Positions 31,591-41,411 of a stretch of DNA of 64,000 nt are shown here, piece after piece. The stretch's first letter is position 1. Every line of letters begins with the position of its first letter. The stretch is taken from assembly GCA_037178625.1 (NCBI GenBank), contig CM074148.1, forward strand, positions 1,488,001 through 1,552,000. The letters run 5' to 3'. Both the position numbers and the translations under genes were made by a program. This DNA comes from Skeletonema tropicum. Taxonomy: Eukaryota > Bacillariophyta > Thalassiosirophyceae > Thalassiosirales > Thalassiosiraceae. The notes beneath the pieces were generated by a model, which saw only the letters and a list, made by a program, of their open reading frames with translations, was not told the DNA's origin and made no database searches.

Positions 31591-33822
31591 TTACGCACGT
31601 GCAGAAGGGGGTCGAGTTAGACCCACTCCCCCGATGATACCTTGAAGTTCAGGGGCTGTCTCTTCGATTTCAGCACCGAGCTTCCACTTGTTGATGTATG
31701 CAGTCTTCTTCTCCCTCAAATGCTTGTACAATCCTGTCCTGTGACGGTCGAAAACGGCAGAGAGAGTCCTCCAATGAATCATGGTGCATGCTTCTCCTCG
31801 GGGGCAACTGAACCCTCTAGTAATAAACTCAGGACATGCAGGGAAGCCAGTAGGAACAGCCTGGGAGAGCGTGCTTCCTTCGTAAAGGATGATAAAGCCA
31901 TTATTTCCAGATCCATTGGACCTCTGAGCTGCAGAACGATTATCAGTAGCGACGATGATTTTTTGCTTCTTTGCGGAACGATGACTCTCTTGGTGACGAG
32001 CGATTGGTTGCTGGCGTGAAAGACGGTCAGCAACAGCAAGATCATCAGATGGAGGCGAAGTAGTCTTGTTAAGATGAAAGTGAGCAATCGCAGGCACAGA
32101 AGTATGAGGCGAATGCGTGCTCTGTCTTGTCTGAAAGTCGTTCTTCAAGTTGCTAAAACCATTCATGAAAGTAGTAATCTCGGAAAAGTCAAGCTTGGTC
32201 AAATCACCATTTGGGTCCGTGATGATGCTGCGGTTGTGGAGCGAGTTCGCGAACTTTCCAAAATGAACGAATAGTGAATCGGCCCACATAAAGTAAACCC
32301 ATGCTAGATGCTTCATGTTGTGATGAGCGTCGATCCTCCACTTTGCGTTTACTTTCATAACTTGCGTCATCATCCATTCAATCAGCTCCGTACACAGCTG
32401 AGAGAAAATAGACGGACTACCTTTCCTCGCCATCGCCTCGAAATCAATTAGAATGGAGAAAACACCACGGCCGTTAATCAAGATTTTGATGGCTGTGTCT
32501 TCTTTGACCTTGTCGAGAGTGGCAATCACGACACGAAGTTGACGGGGTTCCGAGGAAGATGATGATGATGGATTTGCATGTCTCATACTACGCTCTTTAT
32601 CCTCAGCTTGAATATGCTGGATGATGGTGGCATCGGAAGGGTCTTGGGGCATAAAAGTAGCGGCTCCTAATCCAGTAAATTGCTTCGGATCATGAATACC
32701 TCCCAAGAGCGCGACTTGGACCTTGCCTAATAGCATCATGTTACAGGCGTCGGTGGGAAGAATCTGGAGCGTAAGATTGGAGAAAGGGTTCATAACGCTG
32801 CCGTTCTTGGTAGTTTCATTGATGAGGCAAGAGACATTTTCCGCAAAGACGTCCTTCCGGCTTCCAGCAGGAGTGCTCCTAATGATACCAAACGCACGCG
32901 TCTCTTCAGCACGAGAGAGAGTAGTAAGATCAATCGTCCTTGTCTGTAAATCAATCTTTCCTCCCACATTAATTAGAGCCAATTTGGTAAGCCCGGTATC
33001 GGAAGCAAACTTCTCCTGCTTATCCTGGTTGGTCGTGATCTCGTGAACAATAGATGTTCCATTACTCGAATGGGATTGGAATGGAGACAAATCCTTGGGA
33101 GAAAAGATGGCTTCGAGCTTTTTGAGCTGGGCTGGGAAGTGCTCGAAGGAATCACTAGTTGCTACCATCGCAGGCCCTTCGAGGTCGATATCGTCAGGCT
33201 TGTTGAGGATGAAAGTGTCGATACCTGCTTGAATCGTAGGGTGCTCGAAGATCTGCTTGATTTTCTCCTGCTTAGCGGGAGAATCCACAGACATTACTAG
33301 AGCCGTGTACGCTTCATGACCTTGTCCATTCCCTTCGAGTTGGTGTAGGACTTCAGGAAGAGGACCCCTGGGAAAGTGTTGCCCGAAATGTCCAACAAGA
33401 AACTTTGGGCAAGCTACCAAGTAGTAGTTTTGCCCCGTCAATCCTTGAGCCGAGGCGATTTCTTCTGGGATGGCAGAGGGCTTGTCGAGACCGAAAGCGT
33501 TCATATCGTCTTCACCGAGACAGCCGAGAAAGTGATAAGGAGAGATGCTGATTTTGACAGGTGCTAGCATTCCAATCTGATCTTGGGAATTTCCCATGAC
33601 AGTTGTAGATTGGGATCCATCGACGGTTGGGAGAAGGCTTGGAGCGTAGACTTGTTGAACTTGATTCGCAGAGTTCAAGAATGTCAGTGCTGCAGCAACA
33701 TTCGTGCTGAGTAAGGTGTACACGTTGCGAATAGGCAAACCAATAGTTTGGTCGAGTGAGCCTGTGACGTCGTGACCTTGAGGGCGGCTTTTCGTAAACA
33801 ACTTTGAATGCGAGTTTGTCAT
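31591..33822 (-). CDS. Gag-like ORF with CCCH zinc finger (DIRS-type element)
   Basis: 743 residues from ATG at 33822; the open frame extends five codons further to a TTG. The body has no family I can name. Near the C-terminus a CCCH motif (C-x9-C-x5-C-x3-H, in CPEFITRGFSCPRGEACTMIH) could bind RNA. Low-complexity Ser and charged stretches precede it, including HQESHRSAKKQKIIVA, which is basic. Its position just upstream of the RT frame, in the same orientation and 73 bp away, supports a capsid or nucleocapsid role. The frame differs from the RT frame. Confidence 0.75.
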   Translation of the reverse strand: MTNSHSKLFTKSRPQGHDVTGSLDQTIGLPIRNVYTLLSTNVAAALTFLNSANQVQQVYAPSLLPTVDGSQSTTVMGNSQDQIGMLAPVKISISPYHFLGCLGEDDMNAFGLDKPSAIPEEIASAQGLTGQNYYLVACPKFLVGHFGQHFPRGPLPEVLHQLEGNGQGHEAYTALVMSVDSPAKQEKIKQIFEHPTIQAGIDTFILNKPDDIDLEGPAMVATSDSFEHFPAQLKKLEAIFSPKDLSPFQSHSSNGTSIVHEITTNQDKQEKFASDTGLTKLALINVGGKIDLQTRTIDLTTLSRAEETRAFGIIRSTPAGSRKDVFAENVSCLINETTKNGSVMNPFSNLTLQILPTDACNMMLLGKVQVALLGGIHDPKQFTGLGAATFMPQDPSDATIIQHIQAEDKERSMRHANPSSSSSSEPRQLRVVIATLDKVKEDTAIKILINGRGVFSILIDFEAMARKGSPSIFSQLCTELIEWMMTQVMKVNAKWRIDAHHNMKHLAWVYFMWADSLFVHFGKFANSLHNRSIITDPNGDLTKLDFSEITTFMNGFSNLKNDFQTRQSTHSPHTSVPAIAHFHLNKTTSPPSDDLAVADRLSRQQPIARHQESHRSAKKQKIIVATDNRSAAQRSNGSGNNGFIILYEGSTLSQAVPTGFPACPEFITRGFSCPRGEACTMIHWRTLSAVFDRHRTGLYKHLREKKTAYINKWKLGAEIEETAPELQGIIGGVGLTRPPSARA

Positions 33823-35296
33823 GGTCTTGTGTAACAAAAGAGGAGAGGGAAAGTGTCAGTTTTTGTGTTGACAATGTCACAATTTGATCGAGGAACATTC
33901 AATCTGCTGATGCGTGGCTCGATGACGTGGCGTATGACGCAACATCGGAGTTTCTTCAACATGGGATTCTTTCAGTATCGAGACGAATGTCTCAGCCGCA
34001 AGCCGCCACCAAGTGGAACTCTAGATGCTTACGAGGTATGCTATGGAGTTGTTGTGATGCTGCCTTGTAGCCTGCATGTGATGCTTATGCCCGAATGAAA
34101 CTCTCTTCATGATCATACTGCTCGTGCAGGGTATCTATGCAAAGTAGTAGTTAGGTAAAGATTTTTCTTCTGTCACCTTTCGACTCCTCTACAAAGTACC
34201 TCTATTAGCAGTCATGGCAGTAGAAGTGAGATAATCGAGAATGACAGTCGCACATCTCAATTTTCGTAGGCATAGCGGCATCTGTAGCACTAACCGGTGC
34301 CGGCATAGCAGCAATCGCAATACTAACCAATGGCAGCAGAGCGGCAATCGCAACACTCACTAGGGTCACCTTCTTGCGCATAGCGGCAGTTGCATCACTA
34401 ACTTCGGTGGGCAGAGTGGCGGTCGCAGCACTCACCAAAACGGCATAGCGGCAGATCACAACGCTAACCAATGCACCATGAAACTGTCCCGTTATCGATA
34501 ATTCGATCCTAGAGAACATCGTTTCGGCAGCAGGAGGCCTGTAATGTCGGTAATGAGGATGATCCGTCCGACACGATACCTCTTCAATTAAACCAACCAA
34601 AGGGATCTCAACACCGTTCCAAAAGCGTCTGAAATTTCCCTTATCGAGCAATCAATCCGATATCCTTGTAATTCTTACCGAAAAAGTTTTCAATGGCTAC
34701 TGCAATCGTGAATTGCTCGAGAATCTCTGCTATGCAATGTGTTGCTATTGAAGGAGCAAATGCTGCAGAAATGAGTGACCGTGGGCTGATGGTTTTCGAG
34801 CCCTTGCGAGATCGAGCGATTCTTGGCGGGCCAAGATCTCATTAACACGTACTTCATTCGAACGGTATGTCTCAATGACTATGTCTCAATGACGTGTAGG
34901 GGAAAGTCTTTCTCTCACTGAGTGGCTCAATCCTAAGGAGTCCCGATAGTATTGAAAGTGCGCGACGAGGCGAATAGGGAAGAAAGAGAGGGAAGTAGCC
35001 ATTGACAGGCTCGTTTGCTTCCTCCGCTACCTGCGAACGGTACTTAGTACTTACCAGCTACAGGTGATTTCTGCTTTTCTGACACAGACACATGCTAAGT
35101 ACGTTTGGACCTGTCCCACAAGATAAGGAGTCTTAGTACTTGTGTTGACAGAAAGCCTACACCACAGCGGTGGCGGATATGAGCAGATAATTTTCTTGAC
35201 CACTATATACTTATGTAAAACCTTCTTCGGAAGCATTGCTTTACTGTTGTTAGATTCCTGTGCAATACTTCTCTTTTCTATCACGCGGCTGCGATA
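33823..35296. other. Intergenic; contains a 33-bp minisatellite
   Basis: The 5' terminal sequence of the DIRS-type element must lie in the first part. At 34271-34476 about six units of a degenerate 33-bp repeat (CATAGCGGCA..CGCAACACTAACC type, one unit expanded to 42 bp) form a minisatellite. Because the unit is a multiple of three, a minus-strand frame stays open across it, but I do not regard that as a gene. Nothing else is supported. Confidence 0.6.
34271..34476. repeat. 33-bp minisatellite, six degenerate units
   Basis: Successive units begin CATAGCGGCA or CAGAGCGGCA and end in CACTAACC-like sequence. Five are 32-33 bp and one is 42 bp. Sequence divergence between units indicates age. 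Confidence 0.85.
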
Positions 35297-35903
35297 ATGA
35301 GCGAAGATGACATTGGAGATGGAGAGAAAGCCGACATGATGTGTTGTGCTCCATGTGGTACGGCAAAAATCGACAACATCAACATCAAACGCAATGAATT
35401 TTTCGCTTCCGTTTCCTGCGATCTCGACCGATGTTGTAACGATGGTAGTGAGGAGAAGCGCAGGGCAAAAAATGATAGACAAGTGCGCAAGAAGCAAGGG
35501 GCTAATAATCGTGACGACATCTTATTGTTTAGGCAACCTGAAAGCAGTCATCTTGGAGACTGCCCAATCTGCTTAATACCTCTATCGCTTGATACTAATC
35601 TCTCCGTGATGCTACCATGCTGCAGCAAACTCATCTGCATAGGCTGTTACTGTGCTCGTATCCGTATCATGTGAGGAGGTTGAACAGATGATCAAGAAAA
35701 AGTCATCATCATGTCCTTTCTGTCGCCAACCTGAACCAAAAACGGACTCAGAAATCGAGCGCTATAAAATGAGAAGGATAAGAGCAAATGATCCAGTTGC
35801 GTTGATAGAAGCAGGGAAAAGATGCTACCATTCCGGAGACTACGAAGGTGCGTTTGAGGCTAAGTGTATGGTCTGTTCTCAGCCGCCACTGGCTACCAGC
35901 TAG
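35297..35903 (+). pseudogene. RING zinc-finger protein gene, frameshifted and truncated
   Basis: The first frame (35297-35674) encodes MCCAPCG near the N-terminus, then QPESSHLGDCPICLIPL and PCCSKLICIGC, the first half of a RING-type finger. The second half (CPFCRQPEPKT) and the linker ANDPVALIEAGKRCYHSGDYEGAFE follow in a different frame (from about 35652). A one-base frameshift lies between them. The architecture matches an algal family with a MYND-like region, a RING finger and C-terminal Sel1 repeats. Here the MYND-like cysteines are partly lost and the protein stops just as the Sel1 part would start. A 25-bp tandem duplication begins at the break (35899). I read this as a decayed copy. 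An intron or a programmed shift is a less likely alternative. Confidence 0.75.
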
Positions 35904-35952
35904 CTAACCTACCAAAATACTCCGTAGGCTAGCTAACCTACCAAAATACTCC
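35899..35952. repeat. 25-bp direct repeat at the break of the RING pseudogene
   Basis: GCTAGCTAACCTACC-type 25-bp copies at 35899-35923 and 35928-35952, spaced by 29 bp. They overlap the point where homology to the RING/Sel1 family ends. Confidence 0.9.
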
Positions 35953-36426
35953 TCTCGATGAGCTTGTTACAAATCCATGAGTTGCTTCCAACTTCCAAAA
36001 ATAAAAAATATTTTGTTAGACCCATTCCCTAGCTTGACTTGGGGGTTAACCCCCAAAAGATCCATGATCCTTTAAGTAGAGTTTAGAGTCTCGAAGAATG
36101 CAGCCATTCTATTCTACAGCTGAGAAATCTTCTTACTGCATTCGCTTTTAATTGAGATCAAGGGATTGTATTCATTGTCAAATAATGTTATCCCCAGAAG
36201 TGAGTCTGTCTCTAGCCTAGAAAGGGATTTAGATGCATGTCGAACCTTTCGCTTTCGTGCGGCACTGATGGGTGAATGACACACCACATACTCGTCAGAA
36301 GCAGAGAATAGGCTCCAACCAAAAGCACGCGATATGAAAGTAGAAAGAGACTAGAGTACGATGCAACCAATTTATATTTAATCTTCGATCAAGTCGGGCC
36401 AAGCAGTCAAAGAATACTAACATTAA
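35953..36426. other. Intergenic, no feature seen
   Basis: AT-rich sequence downstream of both flanking genes (the RING pseudogene and the convergent membrane-protein gene). Nothing coding is supported. Confidence 0.6.
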
Positions 36427-37725
36427 TCATGCCCCCAAGAATTTCTCGAATAATGCAGGTGCAATCTGTTTTAGTGCTGCTTTAGCGTATGGGATAATTA
36501 GTGCTACTACATAGGGAAGAATCCGAGAGATAGTGCTGTGCTCAGGTAGGAAGAAACACGTAGCAGTTAGAATGAGTAGATATGAATCAATAACAAGCAA
36601 TTCGTCACAGTAGCAGACTTACATTCCTTTCATAATCTCTCCGACCCTTGAGTAGAACTTGATTTGTTCATTGAATAGTTCCTTGTAGATTTCTTTGTCC
36701 TTCTCTGCGGTCTCTTTCGATTGTTCTCGAGAACGAACTATAGCTGCACGTAAAAACGCCTTGTTCAACCCCATGAGTAATGCGGTCATAGCAAATGGCT
36801 CAACCCAATCATTAAAGGATGAAGCGCGTCCAACTATTCCAGTGTCAGCTGCTACTAACCATTTTGCGAGTTTCATGCATGAATTGAGTCCAAATGCTGC
36901 TGCAGAAAGCGCTTGTCCAGAAAATGCCTTGTAGCCAAGAAGCCGGATAGATTTGTACTGCGGGGTTTTCTTGCTCTCACTTTGATTTGAGCTGATGCGA
37001 TTGTTATCTTTCTCATCCTCAGCAGCTGCTACTTTGGCACATAATGAATTGATCAAGGAATAGCCGAGTGCAAGCGTTGTAGCAACAAAAGTCACCATTG
37101 ACGATGGTGATACATTTTTCAATCCTAACCGCTTCATGCTCATCTGCGGCAATGCAGCCGCATCCACCAACGAATTAAGCGCAAAATTCAGCGCTACAAA
37201 ACGCCACATCCAGCACATCGAGGAGAAGAAGGAGGATAGACTTTCATTAGTCACACGATTCTCGTCACTCTGCATCCACTTCTCATAAAACTTGGAAACT
37301 CGCTGCACCCCCAGAGCAAATACGAGTAAAGTCAAACTATCAGTGATATCCACATAATCTGTCCAGCGGAGTTTGACTAGACTTGCAATACCGAATAAAT
37401 TGGACCATATCTTTTTGTCTATCAATGTTGTCGTGACATCCACTGCGCTAGCGACGAAGCAAGTTTTGTAGCATGTTCGCATTGCAAGTAGCGCTTTCGG
37501 CATCAGGGGGCCGTCATCGTTTGCTGTTGTTGCCGCCGAGGCTGATGGTGTCGCTGCAAGTTTGGTGCTTCTAGCAGCTGCAGCAGGAACCGCTCCACCT
37601 TTTGTGCTGAGAGCCGCCGACATGAGCCTGATGGATGGTGAGTTGTTGCTTGGAGGCGTTAACGCTGCTACCGAAGCAGAAGAAAGAGAAGCAGCAGCAA
37701 TGAACAACGCCTTGATGATCATCAT
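36427..37725 (-). CDS. Multi-pass membrane protein with signal leader, two exons, family unknown
   Basis: Exon 1 is 37725-36623 and exon 2 is 36535-36427, giving 403 residues. The 87-bp intron starts GTAAGT and ends GAGCACAG. Without splicing the frame would stop two bases into the intron. With splicing it adds a hydrophobic helix (ILPYVVALIIPYAKAAL) and ends EKFLGA. The N-terminus (MMIIKALFIAAASLSSASVAALTPP) is a signal peptide followed by an Ala/Ser/Thr-rich stretch, the pattern of diatom secretory or plastid-targeted proteins. Several predicted membrane segments follow (around SLTLLVFALGV, WRFVALNFALNSL, MVTFVATTLALGYSLI). I do not recognise the family. A plastid or endomembrane location is inference from the leader. 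Confidence 0.75.
36536..36622 (-). other. Intron of the membrane-protein gene
   Basis: 87 bp with GTAAGT donor and AG acceptor. It interrupts a codon after its second base, and both sides rejoin in frame. Confidence 0.75.
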
Positions 37726-39403
37726 CGTCGCGACCTATGATTAGATACTTAAGTATGACCAGTCAACAGGCTGATGCCGCCGGCCCACATGTAAGTTGCC
37801 ACCTACCTGTTGCCACAAGCCGCTAGCTTGGGTTGTTGGAACTTGGCTTGGTTGGATGGATCTTCAACATCATCTGTCTCCTGTCGAAGCGACAATCTTT
37901 CTGACACTGTTTCTTTCGAAGCAGAAGTCAAGAGATGATTCATATATGATGGGTCCTGCTTTCTGGCTGCTGGGTGCCGCTTCCTTCTGGGTGCCACTTC
38001 CTTTTGCGAACCCTAAAATCCAAAGTCATAAGTAGGAGTAATGACTTAGTAAGTACTCGACTGTTTCTTTGCCACGTCAAGTGCGAGCACTGGACCTAGG
38101 TTCTTGCTCGTCTGCATTGCACTCAAAGGATACTAAAGGTTACGTCATCCCCCGGGAACCCGGAAGACAAACCGCAACATCGAAAAGACTCACTTCTTTG
38201 TTGGGGTGCCAAAACTGTGTGGGTTAAAAAATATTGATGCAAACCCACACTCCCAGTACCACTGCGACTCTAAGAGCCAGTTGGTCAAAGGGTGGGGAGT
38301 GGGCACGGAAATGTCGATGGGAGGGGTGACGGGAGGTAAAAGTTGAGGATTTTATGCCGTTGATGGCGACGCTAATTTATTAGTTTTCGGTAAATACACT
38401 GGGTATTGTGGTCGGTGACGCTTATATTAAGATGTATACTATCGAATAAGTCGAGAATCATAGGTGATTTTAGTAGTTGTGCATAACTGTGGCCATAGGA
38501 GTGGAGGACATCATGGTGAGGGTGTAAATTATGGGAGTCGGAGTTTGGATAGGATGATTTTGAGTGGTGCCGGTTAGCGAAGGCCTCTGTACGTAGGAAT
38601 CGAACCCTCTAGCTACGGCCAAAACAGCGATTGTACAGTAGGAATACTACACAAAAACACTTGTGTTCTACCTTAACTAGAACTACTAATGACTAACCGC
38701 ACACAATGATACGATGAGTGCAATGGTTGCTGTTAGTGATGAAAAACGGAATGAGCATGATCATCAACTTCACCAGCATCCGCAAACCGACAAACTCGCA
38801 AGAAACCGCCATCTGGATCTGGACACACGTTGAATACCGTACCCGTGGGAATGAGACAGCTGTCTTAAGCTGTTCCCGTTCCATTCGACTGTTTTTATGT
38901 CCATCACCACAATACATAAAAGCCGGCCAGCTTTGTATGCAGAAATACGTCGAATATGACAGATCGTATGCAGATATGACATACTATTTCCAAATCCTAG
39001 ATCCAATCCCTCGCGTAAATCTGTCAAAATTCGAGTATTTGTACTTGTACTTTGGAAAAAGTATGTCAGAAAAAAGCGAGAATGCATACGAAAGCATCTC
39101 ACACGAGGATTGCGCTACAAAGCTAGGAAACACACATAAACTGATGAGCCCTACTATGGTAGATACCTCCTACTACTGCCCTTCGACGAACAGTACGGAG
39201 TACGGCCATCACTTCTATCACATGCCATCCCTCCCCCGCTCATCAATATCTCCTCGTCACCCCCCTTCTGCATCTCTGCATCCTGCATAGAGCGGCGCAG
39301 CAGTGAAATAATAAATAATCCCTGCGTCGACCATTGACACAAACAAACCCCCGCCGGCGACACTCTCCATCACCGCCGACCGCCGTCATCTGTATTGTTA
39401 ATC
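37726..39403. other. Intergenic, no supported gene
   Basis: Several medium open frames occur (for example plus strand 38718-39290) but show no motif, have biased composition and lack context. The motif GAGGATTTTATGCCGTT (38345) is shared with 24357. A T-loop-like stretch near 38592 does not fold into a tRNA. Confidence 0.5.
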
Positions 39404-41060
39404 ATGGTGCGGAGCAACCATGGGTCTTCCTTTGAACCTAGAAAGAAGAGGAAAAGCAACGACGCCAGTAGCAGCAGTGATGATGACAGCCGCAGCGAAG
39501 AGGCAAAGCAACCAGCAAAACTGAAAGACCAACACGCCGATGCTGTGGAGACAACAAACTCATTCACTGTTCAATGCATGCCAGATTATCGTCGGCGTGT
39601 TAAGAAAGTGCAGGAATATTTGCAGACGGAGTACCCTGATGTTTATAATGAAGTTGTGTACGAACTCACCTCCGAGGAGAAAGCAGACAAAACTCGTCAC
39701 TATCACAACGCGACGCATAGTTTCTTCTACGATCAATTTCCCACCAAATTTCTTCAATCCTTCTTGAGCAACCAATGGAAAGATGAAGAGAAGGAGATTC
39801 GTTACACATACGATCATTTGCGCAAATACCACGATGCCGTCCTCAAGTGCGCGGAGTTCTCCCCTTACGATTTACCACGCAGCTATCGGACTCAAATGAC
39901 GCCGTATCTGGATAATCTCAAAAAGCAATTGACAGAGGCAAAAAGCGATGGCAAGGTATCAGAACAGGATGCAGATCCAATATGTTTTGGTTTGTATGAG
40001 CAGCTTTGCCAATGGGCTGTAATGACAGGACGGATATTTGTCTGGATCTTTTTGGTGTTGCAGTGGAATTTGATAGCAAGGGCTTGTAACATAGATTCGT
40101 TAAGCTTTCAAAATTTTTGGGCGGATGGCGGATGGTGATTGTGTGAAGTTCAAGTATGACCTCAACAAAAAAGATAGGAAAGGAGAAAAAACTACTGAAA
40201 GCACTGCTATGCAAATCCGAAGAAGCAATACATCTGCTTATTCTTAGCTAGGGATCCGCGACGAAATACGTGACGCAATGAAGCTTCTACGCAAATATCG
40301 CCGTGATGTTGAGTGGCTGAAGGACAATTTAGCGGGAATAGTGAAGAATGCAATGGAAGAACGAGCGACTGAAAATGGGAACATCACCGCAACTTTCGTG
40401 GCGGAAACAGTTGCTGCTGCTACTGCAACAGCGACTGCGCCGATTACGCAAAAAATGGTGGAAATGGAGGAACGGATTATGGCTCGCATTGGGGCATCTT
40501 CTTCAGTTCATACCAATGGCGGTGTGCCAGCTTCCGCTTCCTTGCCTGAGAGACTGGAGGCACGCCTCTATCCTTCTTACACGTATCAAGATCCTCATGC
40601 AGCGGCAAGTAAGAAGCATCAGTCGGATTGGCTTGTTCCGTCAGGCTTTGAGATGCCATCAGCAGATTTATATTCTGGGTGGACAAGATGGCTGCAGGGG
40701 TTTCCTTCCTATGCTATTCTAGATGGCAATGGCGAACAGATTAATGCACCAGTCAGGCCTTTCCGCCTGATGAAGAAATGCAACTTGCCACGCAGGTTGA
40801 GGAGATCCTACGACAATAATTGGAAGCCAATCATGGAATTGATGGAGAAAGAAGTTGAAGACGAGATTCGCACTCGTCACGTCCATGATATGGACTTTGA
40901 GTTCTTTAGAAGCACTTATGACAAAGCTCTGAAAGCTATCCAGGAGGAGTATCCAGAATTTGCAAGTCCGAAGAGTACCTGGAAAGTGTCAACTTACTGT
41001 AGGAAGTTGAGAGAGATAAATGTCTCGCGTAAGAAGGAGGAAGACATGAATATGGTGTAG
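39404..41060 (+). pseudogene. Crypton-like tyrosine-recombinase protein, catalytic core deleted and frame broken
   Basis: The N-terminal part (39404-40138) carries the family signature YEQLCQWAVMTGRIFVWIF followed by LQWNLIARACNIDSLSF, which I recognise from Crypton-like YR proteins of diatoms. A 7-bp tandem duplication (GCGGATG at 40121-40127 and 40128-40134) shifts the frame. The shifted frame continues through a KKDRKGEK segment to one TAG (about 40243) and then on into the 40278-41060 part. That part contains the C-terminal region (GWTRWLQGFPSY, APVRPFRLMKK, NWKPIMELMEKE). The section that should hold the H-x-x-R and Tyr catalytic residues is absent between the two. So there are three lesions: frameshift, internal deletion and in-frame stop. 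It cannot encode an active recombinase. Confidence 0.75.
40121..40134 (+). repeat. 7-bp tandem duplication causing a frameshift
   Basis: GCGGATG twice in tandem. Counting one copy, the two reading frames on either side would be continuous, so the duplication itself is the lesion. Confidence 0.85.
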
Positions 41061-41411
41061 CTTAATTTCATTAATTATTTGTTACGTTGTTCCAATACAT
41101 ACACGTCCGTCAAGTTGTGTGATAATGTTGATTGTGCGTGTTTGTGAGGATGTTGGATGGAGGTTTCGGATCTTGGCTGTACTTGGCTGCCCACGCGACG
41201 AACTTGCCCACGTCCAGGAACCCGTTCGCTGGGCACATAGTAGTTTTATGCCCTTATTCTTAACCCTGCATACTTCTGCATACTTTTTCCACTAGCAATA
41301 AAGTAACCCATTTATTCGCCACGTAACCCAAGGAGCCCAAGGGCGCGAAGCGCGAAGCCTCAGGCCAGGTTCCAAGAGTGCAGAGTCATAAGTAAAAGTA
41401 GCCAAAACAAA
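41061..41411. other. Intergenic, likely promoter of the Cys/His-repeat gene
   Basis: No coding signal. Contains short repeats around GGGCGCGAAGCGCGAAGCC near 41341. The start of the next gene is preceded by an A-rich stretch (CCAAAACAAA). Confidence 0.45.

Larger units (their letters stand above)
27517..33822 (-). mobile_element. DIRS-type tyrosine-recombinase retrotransposon
   Basis: Three minus-strand frames in order: gag-like with a CCCH zinc finger, RT plus RNase H, then a tyrosine recombinase whose frame overlaps the RT frame by 130 bp. This set without integrase or aspartic protease defines the DIRS/PAT/Ngaro group. I see no adenine-methyltransferase domain. Terminal repeats were not identified with confidence, so the limits given are those of the coding part. 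All three frames are open, so the element may be fairly young. Confidence 0.88.

Noticed and set aside
34205..34651. 148-residue minus-strand frame with internal repeats
   Set aside because: It is open only because a 33-bp minisatellite keeps frame. No motif or conserved start.
38571..38680. T-loop-like and GTA-anticodon-like motifs on the minus strand
   Set aside because: Stems do not pair and the spacing is wrong for a tRNA.
38718..39290. 190-residue plus-strand frame
   Set aside because: No motif, no homologous pattern, low-complexity C-terminus. Chance open frame is more likely.
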